A program made the position numbers and the translations under genes. Under the pieces are notes generated by a model. That model saw only the letters and a list, made by a program, of their open reading frames with translations, was not told the origin of the DNA and ran no database searches. Positions 49,191-61,815 of a DNA stretch of 64,000 bases are shown here, piece by piece. Origin of the DNA: Dermatemys mawii (Eukaryota > Chordata > Testudines > Dermatemydidae); assembly GCA_007922305.1 (NCBI GenBank), contig ML677343.1:31241987-31305986 (forward strand), given 5' to 3'. The number at the start of each line of letters is the position of its first letter. The first letter of the stretch is position 1.

Positions 49191-51002
49191 ATGCATAGGA
49201 TGATCTGTTACATTCAGTGGTACTTTGCACAGGCACAGGAGTCTGTGCTAATGGATCACATAGCAGGATCATGACCGAAGTTAGCTGTTTGAGTTAGCAC
49301 ATAGTTTTCTCAGTCCTGCTGTGTAATTGTGATGAGCCATTTGCCCAAATATATCTAGATATCTGTGGCAAGAATCAATGCCGTTGTGCGTGCCCTGCAC
49401 TTCTCTGGATGAGCTATGTAGTTATTTGTTTGTTAGAAATAATTGTCAACAAGATATAGCAAACGTGAGTGGAAATATATTGAGATCACTTGCAATCTGT
49501 ACCTTGGGCAAACATTTATAAAAGTGTCATAAAAGGAGACTAGATCCAGAAAAATTACAAACACTTAGTACAGTTTCCCAAGTTCTAGCCAGTGGTTGGA
49601 AAATTTCCTCTGTTCTCATACAATAAGAATTCTCTCTCTGCTTCAAATCCTTCATTTGAAATCTACTCGTTGAGCAATTTTTCTCTTCTTTTTCCAATTA
49701 TCAATAATCAACATACTTCAGCTGTATTGTCCACTGTCTTGTCTTGTGGCTTGGTTGGTTTTTTTTTCTTTCTTTATACAAGTAACTCCACTGAAGGCAA
49801 AACAAGAAGAAAATCTTAAAGTTCTGATATGGAGCAAAATCTGTAACATTAATATAATTATGGAATTGTTTTGTCATTTACCCATATTTTACATAAAATA
49901 GTTTCAAATTAAGAGAAAAAGATTTGAACTTTCATGCTTCATGTTTGAGTCAGGCAAGTAAAGATTTGTTTTGGGAGCAAACTGTATATTCCAGGGGATA
50001 GTTGGCTATATTCATATAATAAAATGTCTGTATTTTAAACTTTAAGTTTACTCCTAACACTTCCCATCAATTTTAGACATTGTCACATGACTATATTTGT
50101 CCTCCATTCAGAGTTCTCTCAGTTCCCATTACTAGATCAATCTTAATGGCCTAAAACATCTTATATTATTACTTTTTTCACTCCACAAACCTATGTTTGT
50201 TTGTTTAGCACGCTGATTCAAGGCATTGACAGAAAAGCAGTAAGATATAAAATGCACAGAGATACAGTAAAATCAAGTAACATAAAACATACCAGGAAAT
50301 ATTTTTGTGCGTGTGCAAATTATTTAGTTCCATTTGTAAAATGTCCTGGGAAGTGGATATATTTTGTAAAGGTGGTTTGCTGCTGATGTTCTGCAGGTGC
50401 TTTGTTTTGGTGCACTTCCTGAGTGACAGTATCCATAAAGTGGTCTCTTGTGATTATAGAAAAAGACTGCATAAGGAGTCTTCTGGAAAAGGATAACGTT
50501 TTTATCATCCTTTTGCCTTTCTCCTAAGAGGGTGGGTTGTTCCACTGAAATTCCATTCAAGCAGCCAGGAGTATTTACAGTGCGTCAAATAATATGTTCT
50601 CTACTTGGAGTATATTATGTTCTTTATCCACCCAAATCTTGTTTTAATATTGCTATAAACTTAACAAGGAGAGATGAGATAAGAAATGATAATCTTTTAA
50701 ATTTAGGTAAAATTATTTTCTTTACTTTCAAAGAAGACATATGCCTAGACTGTCTCTCATTACAGGTTTTGGTAATAAAAATCCCTGGCTTGTAGAATAG
50801 CAGCGATCACAGAGTTATCATTCTGTACTAATCTATGGAAATAATTCCTTTTCTATGGGTATGTCTACACTACAAACTTATGTCGATTTTGTTAAGGTCG
50901 ATTTTGTAAAGCAGACTGTATAAAATCAATTTTGTGCGTCCACACTAAATATAGTAAGTCGGCATTGTTCGTCCACACTACAGTGGGAAGCATCGACATA
51001 GC

Positions 51003-51120
51003 GAGTGGTGCACTGTGGGTACCTATCCCACAGTTCCCGGAGTCCCAGCAGGCACCATTTCCAGTGGTGCACTGTGGGTAGCTATCCCACAGTTCCCGGA
51101 GTCCCAGCAGACGCCATTTT
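51003..51120. repeat. 58-bp tandem duplication in the Harbinger 5' region
   Basis: agtggtgcactgtgggtacc, followed by cagttcccggagtcccagca, occurs twice head to tail with a few differences. Confidence 0.85.
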
Positions 51121-51271
51121 GAGCTTTCTCTGTTCCCAAACCCACCCACCCTCCAGTTCCCCTCCCGCTATGAAAGCAACTGCAAACAGTCACAGCCCCG
51201 CTGTGAAAGCAACTGCAAACAGTCATTTCGCGCGCTTTTGCTGCCTGAGCTGACGCCATAGCAGTGCAAGC

Positions 51272-52605
51272 ATGGAGCCTGCTCAGGTAACCGCTGCAGT
51301 AATGGCCGTTGTGAATACCTCGCGCATTGTTGTGGACTTTATGCTGCATCGTATGCACAAGAATGCGATCAGGAGATGACTGCGCTATCTGGAGAGTGAA
51401 GACAGTGATGAGGACATCATGGACATGGACACTGACTTTTTTGAAAGTAAGGGGCCCGACAACCTGGCAATTTTGGTGGCAATGGGGCACGCTCATGCTC
51501 CGGAAAGCCAAATCTGGGCCAGGAAAACAAGCACTGACTGGTGGGATCGCATAGTGCTGCAGGTCTGGGATGACTCGCACTGGCTCAGAAACTTTCACAT
51601 GAGAAAGGGCACGTTCATGGAACTTTGTGACTTGCTTTCCCCTGCCCTCCAGCGCGATAATACCAAAATGAGAGCATCCCTCAAAGTTCAGAAGTGAGTG
51701 GCGATAGCCCTGTGGAAGCTTGCAACGCCAGACAGCTACCGGTCAGTCGCGAATCAATTCGGAGTGGGTAAATCTATAGTGGGGGCTGCTGTGATGCAAG
51801 TATCCAGGCCAATCATTGATCTGCTGCTATCCAGGGTTGTGTGTCTGGGAAACGTGCAGGCTATAGTAGATGGCTTTGCCGTGCTGGGATTCTCTAACGG
51901 GGGGGGGGGGGCTATAGATGGCACTCATATATCCCTATCTTGGCACCAGACAACGAGGGCGCAGAGTACAGAAACCACAAGGGGTATTGTTCAATGGTCA
52001 TGCAAGCACTGGTTGATCACAAAGGACGTTTCACCGACATGTGCGTGGGATGGCCGGGAAAGGTTCATGACGCTCATGTGTTCAGGAACTCTAGGCTGTA
52101 TGGACAGCTGATGCAAGGGACTTTCTTCCCAGACCAGAAAATTACTGTGGGGGGTGTTGAGATGCCGATCGTTATCCTTGGAGACCCAGCCTACCCCTTA
52201 ATGCTCTGGCTTATGAAGCCATATACGGGATCCCTGGACAGGAGTCAGGGGCTGTTCAGCTATAGGCTGAGCAAGTGCAGAATGGTTGTGGAGTGTGCAT
52301 TTGGCCATCTGAAGGCCAGGTGGAGAATCCTACTTACTCGCTCAGACCTCAGCGAAAGAAATGTGCCCATTGTTATTGCTGCTTGCTGTGTGCTCCACAA
52401 TCTCTGTGAGAGCAAGGGGGAGACGTTTATGGCGGGGTGGGAGGCAGAGGCAAATGTCCTGTCCGCTACTTACGAGCAGCCAGACACCAGGGCAAGTACA
52501 AGAGCCCACCAGGAAGCGCTGTGCCTCAGAGAAGCCTTGAAAAACAGTTTTGTGACTGGCCAAAATGTTGTTGAAAACCCGCTCCCTTGCTCTGCTCTGC
52601 GATAA
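51272..52605 (+). pseudogene. Harbinger transposase (DDE), inactivated
   Basis: Catalyses cut-and-paste transposition in intact elements. The frame starts at ATG 51272 (MEPAQVTAAVMAVVNTS). TGA stops interrupt at 51377-51379 and 51695-51697; each lies where CGA would fit, consistent with CpG decay. A frameshift occurs in the G-run at 51900-51911. Downstream it is open to 52605. Catalytic signatures: AIDGTHI (first Asp) just after the G-run, HDAHVF, GDPAYPL at 52180-52200 (second Asp), and VVECAFGHLKARW with the Glu codon at 52291-52293. About 440 residues in total, normal for the family. Confidence 0.88.
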
Positions 52606-52685
52606 GCCTTCCACCCTCCAGCCCTATAGAGCTGTTGAAAACCCGCTCCCTTGCTCTGCTCTGTGACAAGCCTCCCGCCATCCTT
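52567..52685. repeat. About 60-bp tandem duplication at the transposase 3' end
   Basis: gttgaaaacccgctcccttg followed by ctctgctctg occurs at 52570 and again at about 52631, so the end of the frame and its downstream sequence are duplicated. Confidence 0.8.
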
Positions 52686-52712
52686 ATTCCCTTCCCCCCC
52701 ATTTGCGGAGTA

Positions 52713-52718
52713 AATAAA
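52713..52718 (+). terminator. Polyadenylation signal of the Harbinger transposase gene
   Basis: AATAAA about 110 bases after the transposase stop, followed by a T-rich stretch. Confidence 0.55.
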
Positions 52719-53099
52719 GTCTCTTTTTTAAAAAGCATGCATTCTTTAATGATTCTTCACAAACAAAGGGGAAGACTGGCAAGAAAGCCCAGAAGGGGTG
52801 GGTGAGGAGGAAAACCAGTCGGTGTGGTAGATGGAGGGAGGGGGGGACAAAGACACAGCACATTTTTAAAACTTTTCTGAGAAACTGAGCCGCATGCTGC
52901 TTGTGTTGTATTGTGGGGTAGAGTGGGTCGGTTCCTGGAGCCTCCCCCCACGCGTTCTCACCCCGCGTCTGGGTGGGGAGGCAATGGAACTTGGGGAGGT
53001 GGTTACACAGGGGCTGCAGAGGCGATCTTTGGTCCTGATGAAGCTCCACCAGACACCAGAGCATGTCACTCTGATCCTCCATTATCCGCAGCATTGCTT

Positions 53100-53190
53100 C
53101 CATCCTCCTTTCTTCCCACTCCTGCCATCTCTCCTCCCGCTTCTGCCATCTCTCCTCCCACTCCTGCCGTCTCTCCTCCCGTGCTGCTAC
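53100..53190. repeat. 24-bp tandem repeats encoding the coiled coil
   Basis: Units ctcctgccatctctcctccc recur three to four times; on the minus strand they encode the repeated REERWQEWEER-type heptads. Confidence 0.8.
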
Positions 53191-53415
53191 TGCTGCCCTG
53201 GATGTGCTCTGGGACTCCAAAATTTTTTCCCTCCATGCTTGGTTTTGAGCTGCCTCACTGTGGGAGAAATTCATGAGCTCGCCAAACAAATCTTCTCTTG
53301 TGCGCTTCCTTCTCCTTCTCATCTGCACTAGCCTCTCCGAAGGGGATGTTAGCGGGGATGGGGATGAGGATGGGGATGGGGGAGGGACCACGCTGGCTGT
53401 AGGAGGAAAGAAGGA

Positions 53416-53474
53416 AAAAGGTTATAAGATAGATACATTCTCCAGGAAAAAGGTTATAAGATACATTCTCCAGA
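53416..53474. repeat. Tandem duplication in the Harbinger intron
   Basis: aggaaaaaggttataagata followed by cattctcc is present twice head to tail, with an extra gata in the first copy. Confidence 0.8.
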
Positions 53475-53697
53475 ACAATGGGAACAGTCTTCCGCAATGA
53501 AACAAAGTATTCACAGAGTGCATATCCTTTCTGTACAAGGTCGCATTTTGCACCTTAAACTGACTGCCTGTAGCTTTCCTGTACAGATATCACATCAGAC
53601 ACTCTCTCCCAGGGCCAGGCAACAGAAACCACCATGCAGGCGGCCATGGTAAGCCACATTCTTTCGGTTTGATCCACATTCTTTACAATGCTCTCCT

Positions 53698-53940
53698 TTC
53701 CCACAGTAAACCGCCCCCGCCCCACCGCATGGCTCCCTGCTGCTGCAACAGAAGCAGCTCAGCCCCACAAACACACACATGCTCCCCCAACACAAGCAGC
53801 CCACAGCGTTTTCTCTTCCTCCCAGCCCCATCACCCTGCTGGTCTCATGGAGGTTCCCTGCTCCTGCACGCACCACAACCCACAGTAAACCGCCCCCCCA
53901 TCACCATGTGGCTCCCTGCTGCTGCAACAGAAGCATCCCC
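53698..53940. repeat. Direct repeats in the Harbinger intron
   Basis: cccacagtaaaccgcccc, then tggctccctgctgctgcaac, occurs near 53700 and near 53879 in the same orientation, about 180 bases apart, producing spurious frames on both strands. Confidence 0.7.
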
Positions 53941-54080
53941 CCCACCCAAGCTGAGGGATACTCACCAGAAGTACCTTTGCTGACTTCCCCATCTGGGCTA
54001 CCGCCTTGGGAGGGTTGGGAGGGTATTGGCTCCAGGGTAATAAACAGTTCCTGGCTGTCTGGGAACAGAGTCTCTCCGCT

Positions 54081-54126
54081 TGCCTGCTGCTGCGTGGTAT
54101 CATCTGCTGCTGCTGCGTGGTATCAT
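54081..54126. repeat. 20-23 bp tandem duplication causing a frameshift
   Basis: ctgctgctgcgtggtatcat is directly followed by ctgctgctgctgcgtggtat plus cat. The extra copy is not a multiple of three and moves the Myb-like gene out of frame. Confidence 0.75.
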
Positions 54127-56363
54127 CTTCCTGATCAGCTTCATTGTCATCTGAATCGTCATTCCTCACCGTTACCCCATCAGAGGAGTCCATAAACACC
54201 AGTGCAATGGTGGTGGCCCCCCCCCCCCAAGTATTTGATTGTTTGTTGTAAAATTTGCATGTCTGCAGGGGTGCCCCAGAGCGTCCATTTGCCTCTGTTG
54301 CTTTCTGGAACGCTTGCCTCAGCTCCTTAATTTTCACACGGCACTGCTGTGTCTCCCTGCTGTGGTCCCTATCCAGCATGGCCTCGGAGACTCTGGCAAA
54401 CGTGTTGGCATTCCGTTTGTTGTTACGGAGTTCTGCCATCACGGATTCCTCTCCCCAAATAGCAATGAGATCCTGAACCTCCTTTGTGGACCATGCTGGA
54501 GCTCTTTTGCGCTGGTTGGTCTCCTGTGCTGATGAGCTCTGCATGTTGAGTGTCCTGTGCAAGTGAGCTCGCCACGCTGGCCAAACAGGAAATGAAATTC
54601 AAATGTTCCCGGGGCTCTTCCTGTCTACCTGGCGAGAGCAGCGAGTTGAGACTGCTGTCCAGAACGGTCACAGAGGAGCATTGTGACTGCTGTCCAGAGC
54701 GGTCACAATGGAGCACTGTGGGACAGCCTCCGGAGGCCAATAAAGTCTGCATGCGTCCACACTAAGCCACAGTCGACCCAGAGACGTCGATTTAAGCGTT
54801 ACTCCCTTGGTTTTGGTGGAGTACGGAAATCGATTTTGAGGGCCCTTTAAATCGACTTAAATGGCTACTGTGTGTGGACGGGTGCAGGGTTATGTCGATT
54901 TAATGGCACTAAAGTCGACATTACCTCGTAGTGTAGACCAGGGTTACGTGTTTTTAAATGATCTTCATTTATGCTTTTCTCATTATCTGATATGACTATG
55001 TCTTTGTGCTACAGTGTTGCCCTTAGCCAAACACTGTCCCACTAGATATTTTCCAAAACTTCAATAGTTTTAAATAGTTTTGGTTTCATGCCCTTGTTGA
55101 AAGATTACATACTCATATTATAGACCCCAAACCAAGAGAGGGGGTTAAGGAAGTTAAATTGGCATGGCAAGACTCATGGTCCATGCAAGCGGAATACGCC
55201 ACAGTGCTGACACTCTTGTTTAGGTGTACCAGCTACTTATTTTCTGCTGGATAATCATGAGGATGCCTTGGCTCTTTCTTTTGGAGAATCTAGTTGTTTT
55301 GTCCTGGTGAAAAGCTCTAAGTGTATCTTTTTCAGAGAGACAGTGTGAAAATGTTGTCAGGCTACTAAAAAGCATATGTAGAGCGGAGGAGTTTAAAGAA
55401 TACTAACCTTTTCATGTAGTCTATATTAAGCACAACGGTAAATCTTGATGACTGATGAAAATCAAATCCATTTCTGGTGCACCTTAAGGTCTGTGTGTGT
55501 CATTTTGTGCGGTGAGAATTTTGTGATATTTCAGCCAGATGTCTTCATATCAAAATCAGAAATCTTCTGCAACTCATTTAAGTGTGTTAAAACTAAAATG
55601 CATTTTTTTTTGTCTCCATCTCCCCTAAGACAATTGTTTTCTTGGGGTTTAGATTACATAGGATACAGGAAATATGCTTTTTAAATTTAAAATATAATGC
55701 AATATTCTGCAAATGAAGACACTTGTCTTTTAGGAAAGTACTAGGTGATTTGCACTGAGATTTCAATCCCTTGCCAAATGTGTGTTTAAGATATAGTAAG
55801 ATATGATTAATTGATTGACTTTCTATCTCTATCATTCATCTGTCTAATCCTTTTCATAGCTTCTATTTTTTCAAGCCAGCCACACTAGTACAAAGTACTT
55901 ATAATACTTTAAATCAGCTGAGAGAACATGCAGTAATTAGGGGAATAAGGTACACACATCAGGGAGTATCATTTTGCGTTTAACATTATTTTAGAGTTGT
56001 GGAGAGAGACAGAAATCCATACAGTTTGGAGTAGGGACTTTTAATGTTTTGTTTAGAGCTGACTCAAGCAGGGACTGACGTTCTAGGACTATTAAATGAC
56101 CAGTAGATGAGTTATTTTACACATTGAAATCCCACAGGAACAACACAGAATGTTCTCAGTTCTGATCTCAGATGATATTTTTATTAGATTTTCAAAGTAA
56201 GTGTCTCTCTTACTCTAAATAACATTTGGAAAAGTAGTCACTCTGGATTGATCAGGCTCCAAGTCATTGTTTTCTAAGAATTAGTTTTCTCTGTACAAAA
56301 TTCTCAGTGTTAAATTAAAAGAAGCATTCAACTTAAACTTATTTTATTTTCTCTCGCCCCCAG

Positions 56364-56925
56364 GGGCTATTAGTAGATGATCAGTTCTTGATCGGAAGTT
56401 AACAGTTCATAATTTGCATGTCTTGAAGCACAGATCAATTTTACTCACAAGGACTCTTTTTTCTTTGCTACGTTGGCTCAACTCAAAAGAGTCTTGAGTT
56501 CTTAATGATTAAGTAAGTTTTATAAATCGCTTTATTATTTACATCTGTTTTCCTCTGAAATAACTCATTATGTGCGTCTGTTGCTAAATATTTGTGTTAA
56601 AAAGAACAAATGGCACAGAGTACAACGGAAGGATTAATTAAGTTATTTATCCACTTGGTGCGATGGTTTCTGTTAACTGTTTTGATAGGGCTCTAGGAAA
56701 GACAGTGAAAAAGGGATACTGCAATTCCAAAGTACTAAAACAAAAGGTTCACTGTCTTCAAATCCAGTCCATCTGTCTTAGCTTGTGTAGTGCTTTCCAA
56801 GACTCCCCGGACTTTGATTCTCTCACTGAGTTGGTACTGCAGTGTTGTTTGCCAAAAATAGGTTGGTTCATTAGGTTGTTTGGTAAAAATGTTGAAGATA
56901 CCACAATTTGGTATTATGCAATAAA
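56364..56925 (+). other. Possible alternative BANP terminal exon with polyA signal
   Basis: A very good acceptor (ttattttctctcgcccccag) precedes GGG. In the phase-0 frame of the last BANP exon it reads GLLVDDQFLIGS, then TAA at 56400-56402. The first AATAAA downstream is at 56920-56925. This could form a short alternative 3' end, or be a decoy acceptor in a long intron. Nothing in the short peptide is recognisable. Confidence 0.2.
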
Positions 56926-57709
56926 TTCAGACCTTGGTAAAGTTTTACTGCTACCAGCAAGTAAATATAACTAGCCTTATGAAACCTGAAGCGAGAAGAA
57001 TATCCGTCAGTAAGTATTTTTAAACACCAGAACTGCATATTTTTGTTAGGAATGAGACAAGTATTACATTTCACTTTTATTAAAGTGGCGGAAGAGTGGT
57101 ACAGCTCAGGGATAAGAAAACATTGTTGCTCTCTGTATGCTGTAAGTGTGAACAAATGAAATGCTGTAAGGGTGGGGAGGGGAATCAACTTAGAGAAATC
57201 AGTGAAATTTCAGGCACACGTAGCACAAAATGAAGTCACAAAGGCTGAACCAAGAGGCAATGCTCTAAAGTGAAGTGAATAAGGCTCACATAAAAATGAC
57301 ACAAGAACTTTCCATTGGAGTTTTGTCATTGACTTCAGTGGGGTCATATTTTGCCTCATAGTGAATTTGTTTATATTCTCTCACTGTGCAGTAAGGAGCC
57401 TGTCCAACTACTATACTGGCTTTGCAGTTTCTAAACCTAGTAAATGATTTTAAGCTGATTTGTATTTTGCAACCATTGCATTTCCTATAGCACCACCAAT
57501 CCACAGCAGTATTGATCAACATCCTCTCTGAGACACATTTGAGTAGTGTTTCTACCTGCTCAAGTGACCTGCTCAAAGGAATTTATCAACATTGCTTGAA
57601 ACCAATGCTCCTCAGTAGTCAGCTTACAAGGATCATTGAGCAGTTTTATGAATTCACAACTCTCCTTCTTCCCTCTCAGTCATATCACAGATTACTAAAA
57701 CTGTACTTA

Positions 57710-57834
57710 GGCCCTGATCCTACTAATCCTTAACCATTTGCTTAACTTTACTACCATGAGTAGCCCCATTAAAGTCAATGGAACTGCTTATGATAGTAAA
57801 GTTAAGCATATTCATGTTTGCAAAATCAGGGCCT
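57710..57834. mobile_element. Third copy of the palindromic MITE-like repeat
   Basis: Ends are aggccctgat and atcagggcct, an exact inverted pair. Inner arms cttaactttacta and tagtaaagttaag are also inverted, around agtcaatggaact. Confidence 0.6.
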
Positions 57835-60800
57835 TATTGTTCATATTGCTGAGTCTTTCTCCCTTTGAGATTCCAGCAGTGACTATGCAGGTAACGTCAC
57901 ATCGACCACAAAACCACACTGATACACGGAGCCACATAATCGTAGCCAGAGATGGGGCATCTCTTGCTCATTTTTAGATTGTGCAATTTTGTAAATTTTC
58001 CTTTAAAATATTATTTCTATAACTGTTAAAAACATATTGTGAAAAAAATGTAGATGAAAAATGACTGTCAACCTTTCTCTATATCTAGAATACAAAAAAA
58101 ATAGTTTTGGTCGAAACTGTTGTTTTGAAACAACAAAAAACAGAGGGTTTGGATTTTTGGGTGTATCCCTCCACCCCCTTTTCCCCATTACATCTTTTCC
58201 AGTGGGAAAAAATAGGAGGAAAAAGTGTCAGAACTATGTGCTTATGGAGAGAGATTGAAACCTTTTGGGGATTTTGTTATGTTGAAAAACAAATTTGATG
58301 AGATTTTTTTTAATGTATTTATTTAAAAAAATCACAAAAAATATTTTTTTTGATCCACTCTAATTATTTAGTGGGACATATCACCATAAAACCACCACCA
58401 AACTCTGCAACATGGTTAAAAAATGGTTACAACAGAGCAGGAAAAACATCTTTTAAATATTTTAATAAAGAAAAGGTCATTTCCTTTTAACAGAAAATGC
58501 CACTGCTAATGTATTCAGCTTTTGGAGTGAATAAGTGATCTGGCTGAAGCTTCTCACAGACTCTCTTAGCTCTAGATTTTAGAAAGGCTCAGAACAATGG
58601 GTGATGGATGTTACATGTCCTTACATATTATAATATCTCATCACAGTAGGCTGAATGAATTGGGAATGGAGTCCCACCTTTACTACTGTCTTTACTGAGG
58701 TGTATATCACACCTCATAATATCAAGTTAAACAAAATTCAAGGTTTTTTTCTAATAATTTTTAAAATGTCCAAACGCTGACATGCTTTAAATAGTGATCT
58801 ATTTTCTTTCTCAACCATACTTTCATCTGTTGAATCTCCATATGAGTTTGTTATTACATGGTTGCTGATTTTTTTTATTAAAGGAACATTGAATGGAGAA
58901 AATATAAAGATTTTTTTCTGGAATTTGTACTGTAGATGCTATGAATAGCTTGCAATCTAAAGGAACATTTTCCAAGAAGTAGTTTGGAAGTCTTGTCTTT
59001 CTGCAGTTTCTCAGAAAGCAATTACATAGATAAAGAAAGTCTTCGGTGAACAAAAGTATTTTGTTTCAGTGAACAAGAAGCTTTGCAAGCTAATAACCTT
59101 ACCATGTAGTTTTTCACTCCTCAGCTTTGATATTATTTTTTCAAACTGTAAACCATGGTACCCAAATGATGATATAAAACCATCATCCTCCCAACAGTCA
59201 ATGTATCATGGCTGAGACCAGCTCTTATTACTGTTCAGAGAAAAATGTCCCTCCATTGAGAATATATATTGGAAACATGTAATGCATAAAAATAAAGAAA
59301 TAAAAAAGAATCTTGATGCATTAGAGGTTTTAGCCATAGGAATTAGAACCATGTGTTCTCACTGCAAAAAAAGTTAAGGTGATTGTTTCAGATTTACATA
59401 AAAATTGACATATATTTCTTTATTTTAGTTAATACTTAACACAAACAATCCTTTAATTTTTGTCTAGAATTTAGCGCCTGGCAGTATTTTTGGCTCCAGG
59501 ATCTAAGCACTTCTGTTAAATGTAATGTGATTTGATCATCTGATTCCCTTAGACTTCTTTATAAATCCCAGGCTCAAACCATAGTGACTTACCTACAAAA
59601 GCCAATTTTCATCCACGTTATTCCAGTGTGTGGAGGAGCAGAGATGCTGGCACAAGACCATAATATGGTCCCAAATCATAATTTCATACACAAATTGTGA
59701 CATTTGAGAGACTTGCAAGTAATATTAAAGATCAGAATATGCAATGTAGTGTCAAGTTATTCTGTGTTTTCATTTTCTGTTTGTTTCATTGATTCAGTAC
59801 TCATGTCATATTGATTTGATTGCCTGTTTCTGACTGTTCTCATCGCTATAGTCAGTTTGTAGTCTTTAAAAAATTAAACAGTTTTGTGCCGTACATGTAG
59901 ACTCCACGTTCCTTGGTAACAAAATGAGGACTTATAATCTTTACATTTTATGAGGATATAAACATGTCAGGATTCTACTCTCAAATTAATCAATCATAGC
60001 GTATTTTTGCATAACAAAACTACATTTTTATTATATTGTACCATCTGTAAAGATAGCTTTAAAAACATAACTATAACTAATATCAGAAAGAAGGCACCAA
60101 TAATTAGAGTTAATATTTATGATTATTTATACACGGGATGATATAAATGCTGACTGCCAAATAAGGCAAGACCATACTAGTTCTCTTAATTTTCCTTTTG
60201 AGCTGATCATTTAAGTTGGAAGACGTAACTCTTCCAGGTGCACAGAACAAGCTGCATTGTTTTGCCACCTTGCCCTTTGAATGAAACTTCTCTTTGTGTC
60301 TCATTTCCCAAAAGACAATGATTATATCTGGGTCCCTGCCATTTTTATTTACTTTTATCCTTCTTGAAAGACTCTATAAAGGGGATGATTCTTTAAGTGA
60401 AAATTCTTAGTTTCTGCTTTGCTTGTATGTAGAGCTAAAGTTCCCAGACTGTTGTTAGAGTAATTTCAGATAATCTTTATCTTGTATCTCATTATAATGG
60501 TGTTTTATATCAGTGATACATCTTTATAGGAAATTATCTCCTTAAATCTAATACCCACCACTCACAACAATCTTCTCCAACAAATTATCTCTCTAGCAGA
60601 TTTTATTCGTTAAGCCTTTTTAAGACACAGAACTGATCAGAACATACAGTATTTCACAACAGAGTAAACAAAGACAAGTCTGTGGTCACAAGTATCTGAC
60701 ATGTTCTCTCAGTGATGCTGGGAAGCACTGGATTCATATTCTTGTTGTTACTGTGGCTTTTAGTTCCCATTGCTTTCAGGCTCATTGGAGCAGTCGTGAG

Positions 60801-61384
60801 TATGGAAGACCCCATAAATTTCTCGGCATTTAAAGTTGGAGCATGAATCATTTCTTTCTTGGAACAACTTTAATAGAAAACAAAGACCCAACCCAATGAG
60901 AAAAATGTGTAAGACCATTTCTTCCTTTATTTGTTCTGTGTTTGAATGTTTTCTCCAAACTGTTTTTATCATGAATGCATGAGTAGTTTGAGAAACACGA
61001 GAAACTTTTAGAATTCTAACACTCTCAGAACCACAGAGTAGACTGCAAATCCCCTGCAGCACTTCAAGAAGCATTTCATTATGAGTAGAGCTGAGCAAGA
61101 GCTGGAATTTCTGTCCTATGAGAAATTCATTTCTTGGGGGGGAAAAATCCAATTTGGAGCAAAAAGTTGGAAATGCAAATTTCTTGAGGAACAGAAGTTT
61201 AAGAAATATGTTTTGAGAAAAAATAAAAATATTTTTTCAAAAATTCCAGTCTGTGATCTACCTGGAAATGATCTAAAGAAAAATTTGTCTGTCTGTCTCT
61301 TCCTGAGTTTGTGGTTCTAGGAAGTCCAGGGTCCATGCCTTCCTTATATGGACAGTGTAATGCAGAGTAATGACCAGAAAGCCA

Positions 61385-61580
61385 GAACTCCTGAATTCTA
61401 ATCTTGCATCTGCCTCTGACTCACTGTATGACCTAACCCAAACATTTTAAAAAGTACCTATAATATTGGCTCAAAACACTACAGGAGAATTAATGCAATG
61501 TTTGAGGCTACTGTTGAAGAATTCTATAGTAATTTATTTTTATAAGTGTTGGGCAAGTCACAAAGGCCTAAAATTTCCAT
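61385..61580 (+). mobile_element. MIR-type SINE, degraded
   Basis: agccagaactcctgaattct, then gcctctgactcactgtatga follow the MIR 5' order, with a degraded core and tail. Confidence 0.5.
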
Positions 61581-61689
61581 AGTGTGAAAACACACAGTCC
61601 CCAGTCTTTGCTAGTGTAAATTGTGGGGTTTGCACATGCACTAATCCATATGCTCAGGTACATATGAAAATATAGGGTTTAATCTTCCT

Positions 61690-61815
61690 GCTTCCATTTC
61701 ATTGTCTATAAGATAGAAATAATACAAAGGTATGGTGAGTCTAGTTTAATTTTTTTGTAAAGCACATTGAAGTTGTAGAGCATCATAAGTATCAGGTATT
61801 ATTATTCAGCCATGA
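61690..61815 (+). mobile_element. MIR-type SINE, 3' half
   Basis: atttcattgtctataagata, then ttgtaaagcacattgaagtt and ggtattattattc match the MIR/L2-like 3' half. Confidence 0.5.

Larger units (their letters stand above)
52866..54544 (-). pseudogene. Harbinger Myb/SANT-like DNA-binding protein, two exons, frameshifted
   Basis: The partner protein of Harbinger transposase, thought to bring it to the transposon ends and the nucleus. Exon 1 starts at 54544 (MQSSSAQETNQRKRAP) and contains the SANT-like domain WSTKEVQDLIAIWGEE. It ends at the donor gtgagtatcc after 53966. Exon 2 starts at 53396 after tttcctcctacag and encodes a basic segment RRRRKRTRED and a long coiled coil rich in EERWQ repeats. 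A 20-23 bp duplication at about 54081-54126 shifts the frame before the donor; with the shift removed the two exons are phase-compatible. The exact end is uncertain: a frame ending FSEKF stops near 52866, another runs on to 52684. Confidence 0.8.
50857..54943. mobile_element. PIF/Harbinger DNA transposon, near full length
   Basis: Ends gggtatgtctacactac and, reversed, ccctggtctacactac form terminal inverted repeats; gcgtccacacta recurs as a subterminal inverted motif near both ends. Inside are two convergent genes: a DDE transposase on + and a Myb/SANT DNA-binding partner on -, the standard two-gene organisation of Harbinger. About 4.1 kb. The flanking trinucleotides (cta at the left, tta at the right) do not match exactly, so the target duplication has decayed. 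Both genes are disrupted, so this copy is inactive. Confidence 0.88.

Noticed and set aside
51023..51598. 191-residue minus-strand frame
   Set aside because: It is the antisense shadow of the transposase 5' region and the 58-bp tandem duplication of the Harbinger element.
53595..53983. Frames of about 100 residues on + (Pro/His-rich) and - (Cys/Gly-rich)
   Set aside because: They lie in the intron of the Harbinger Myb-like gene and arise from CTG/CCC repeats.
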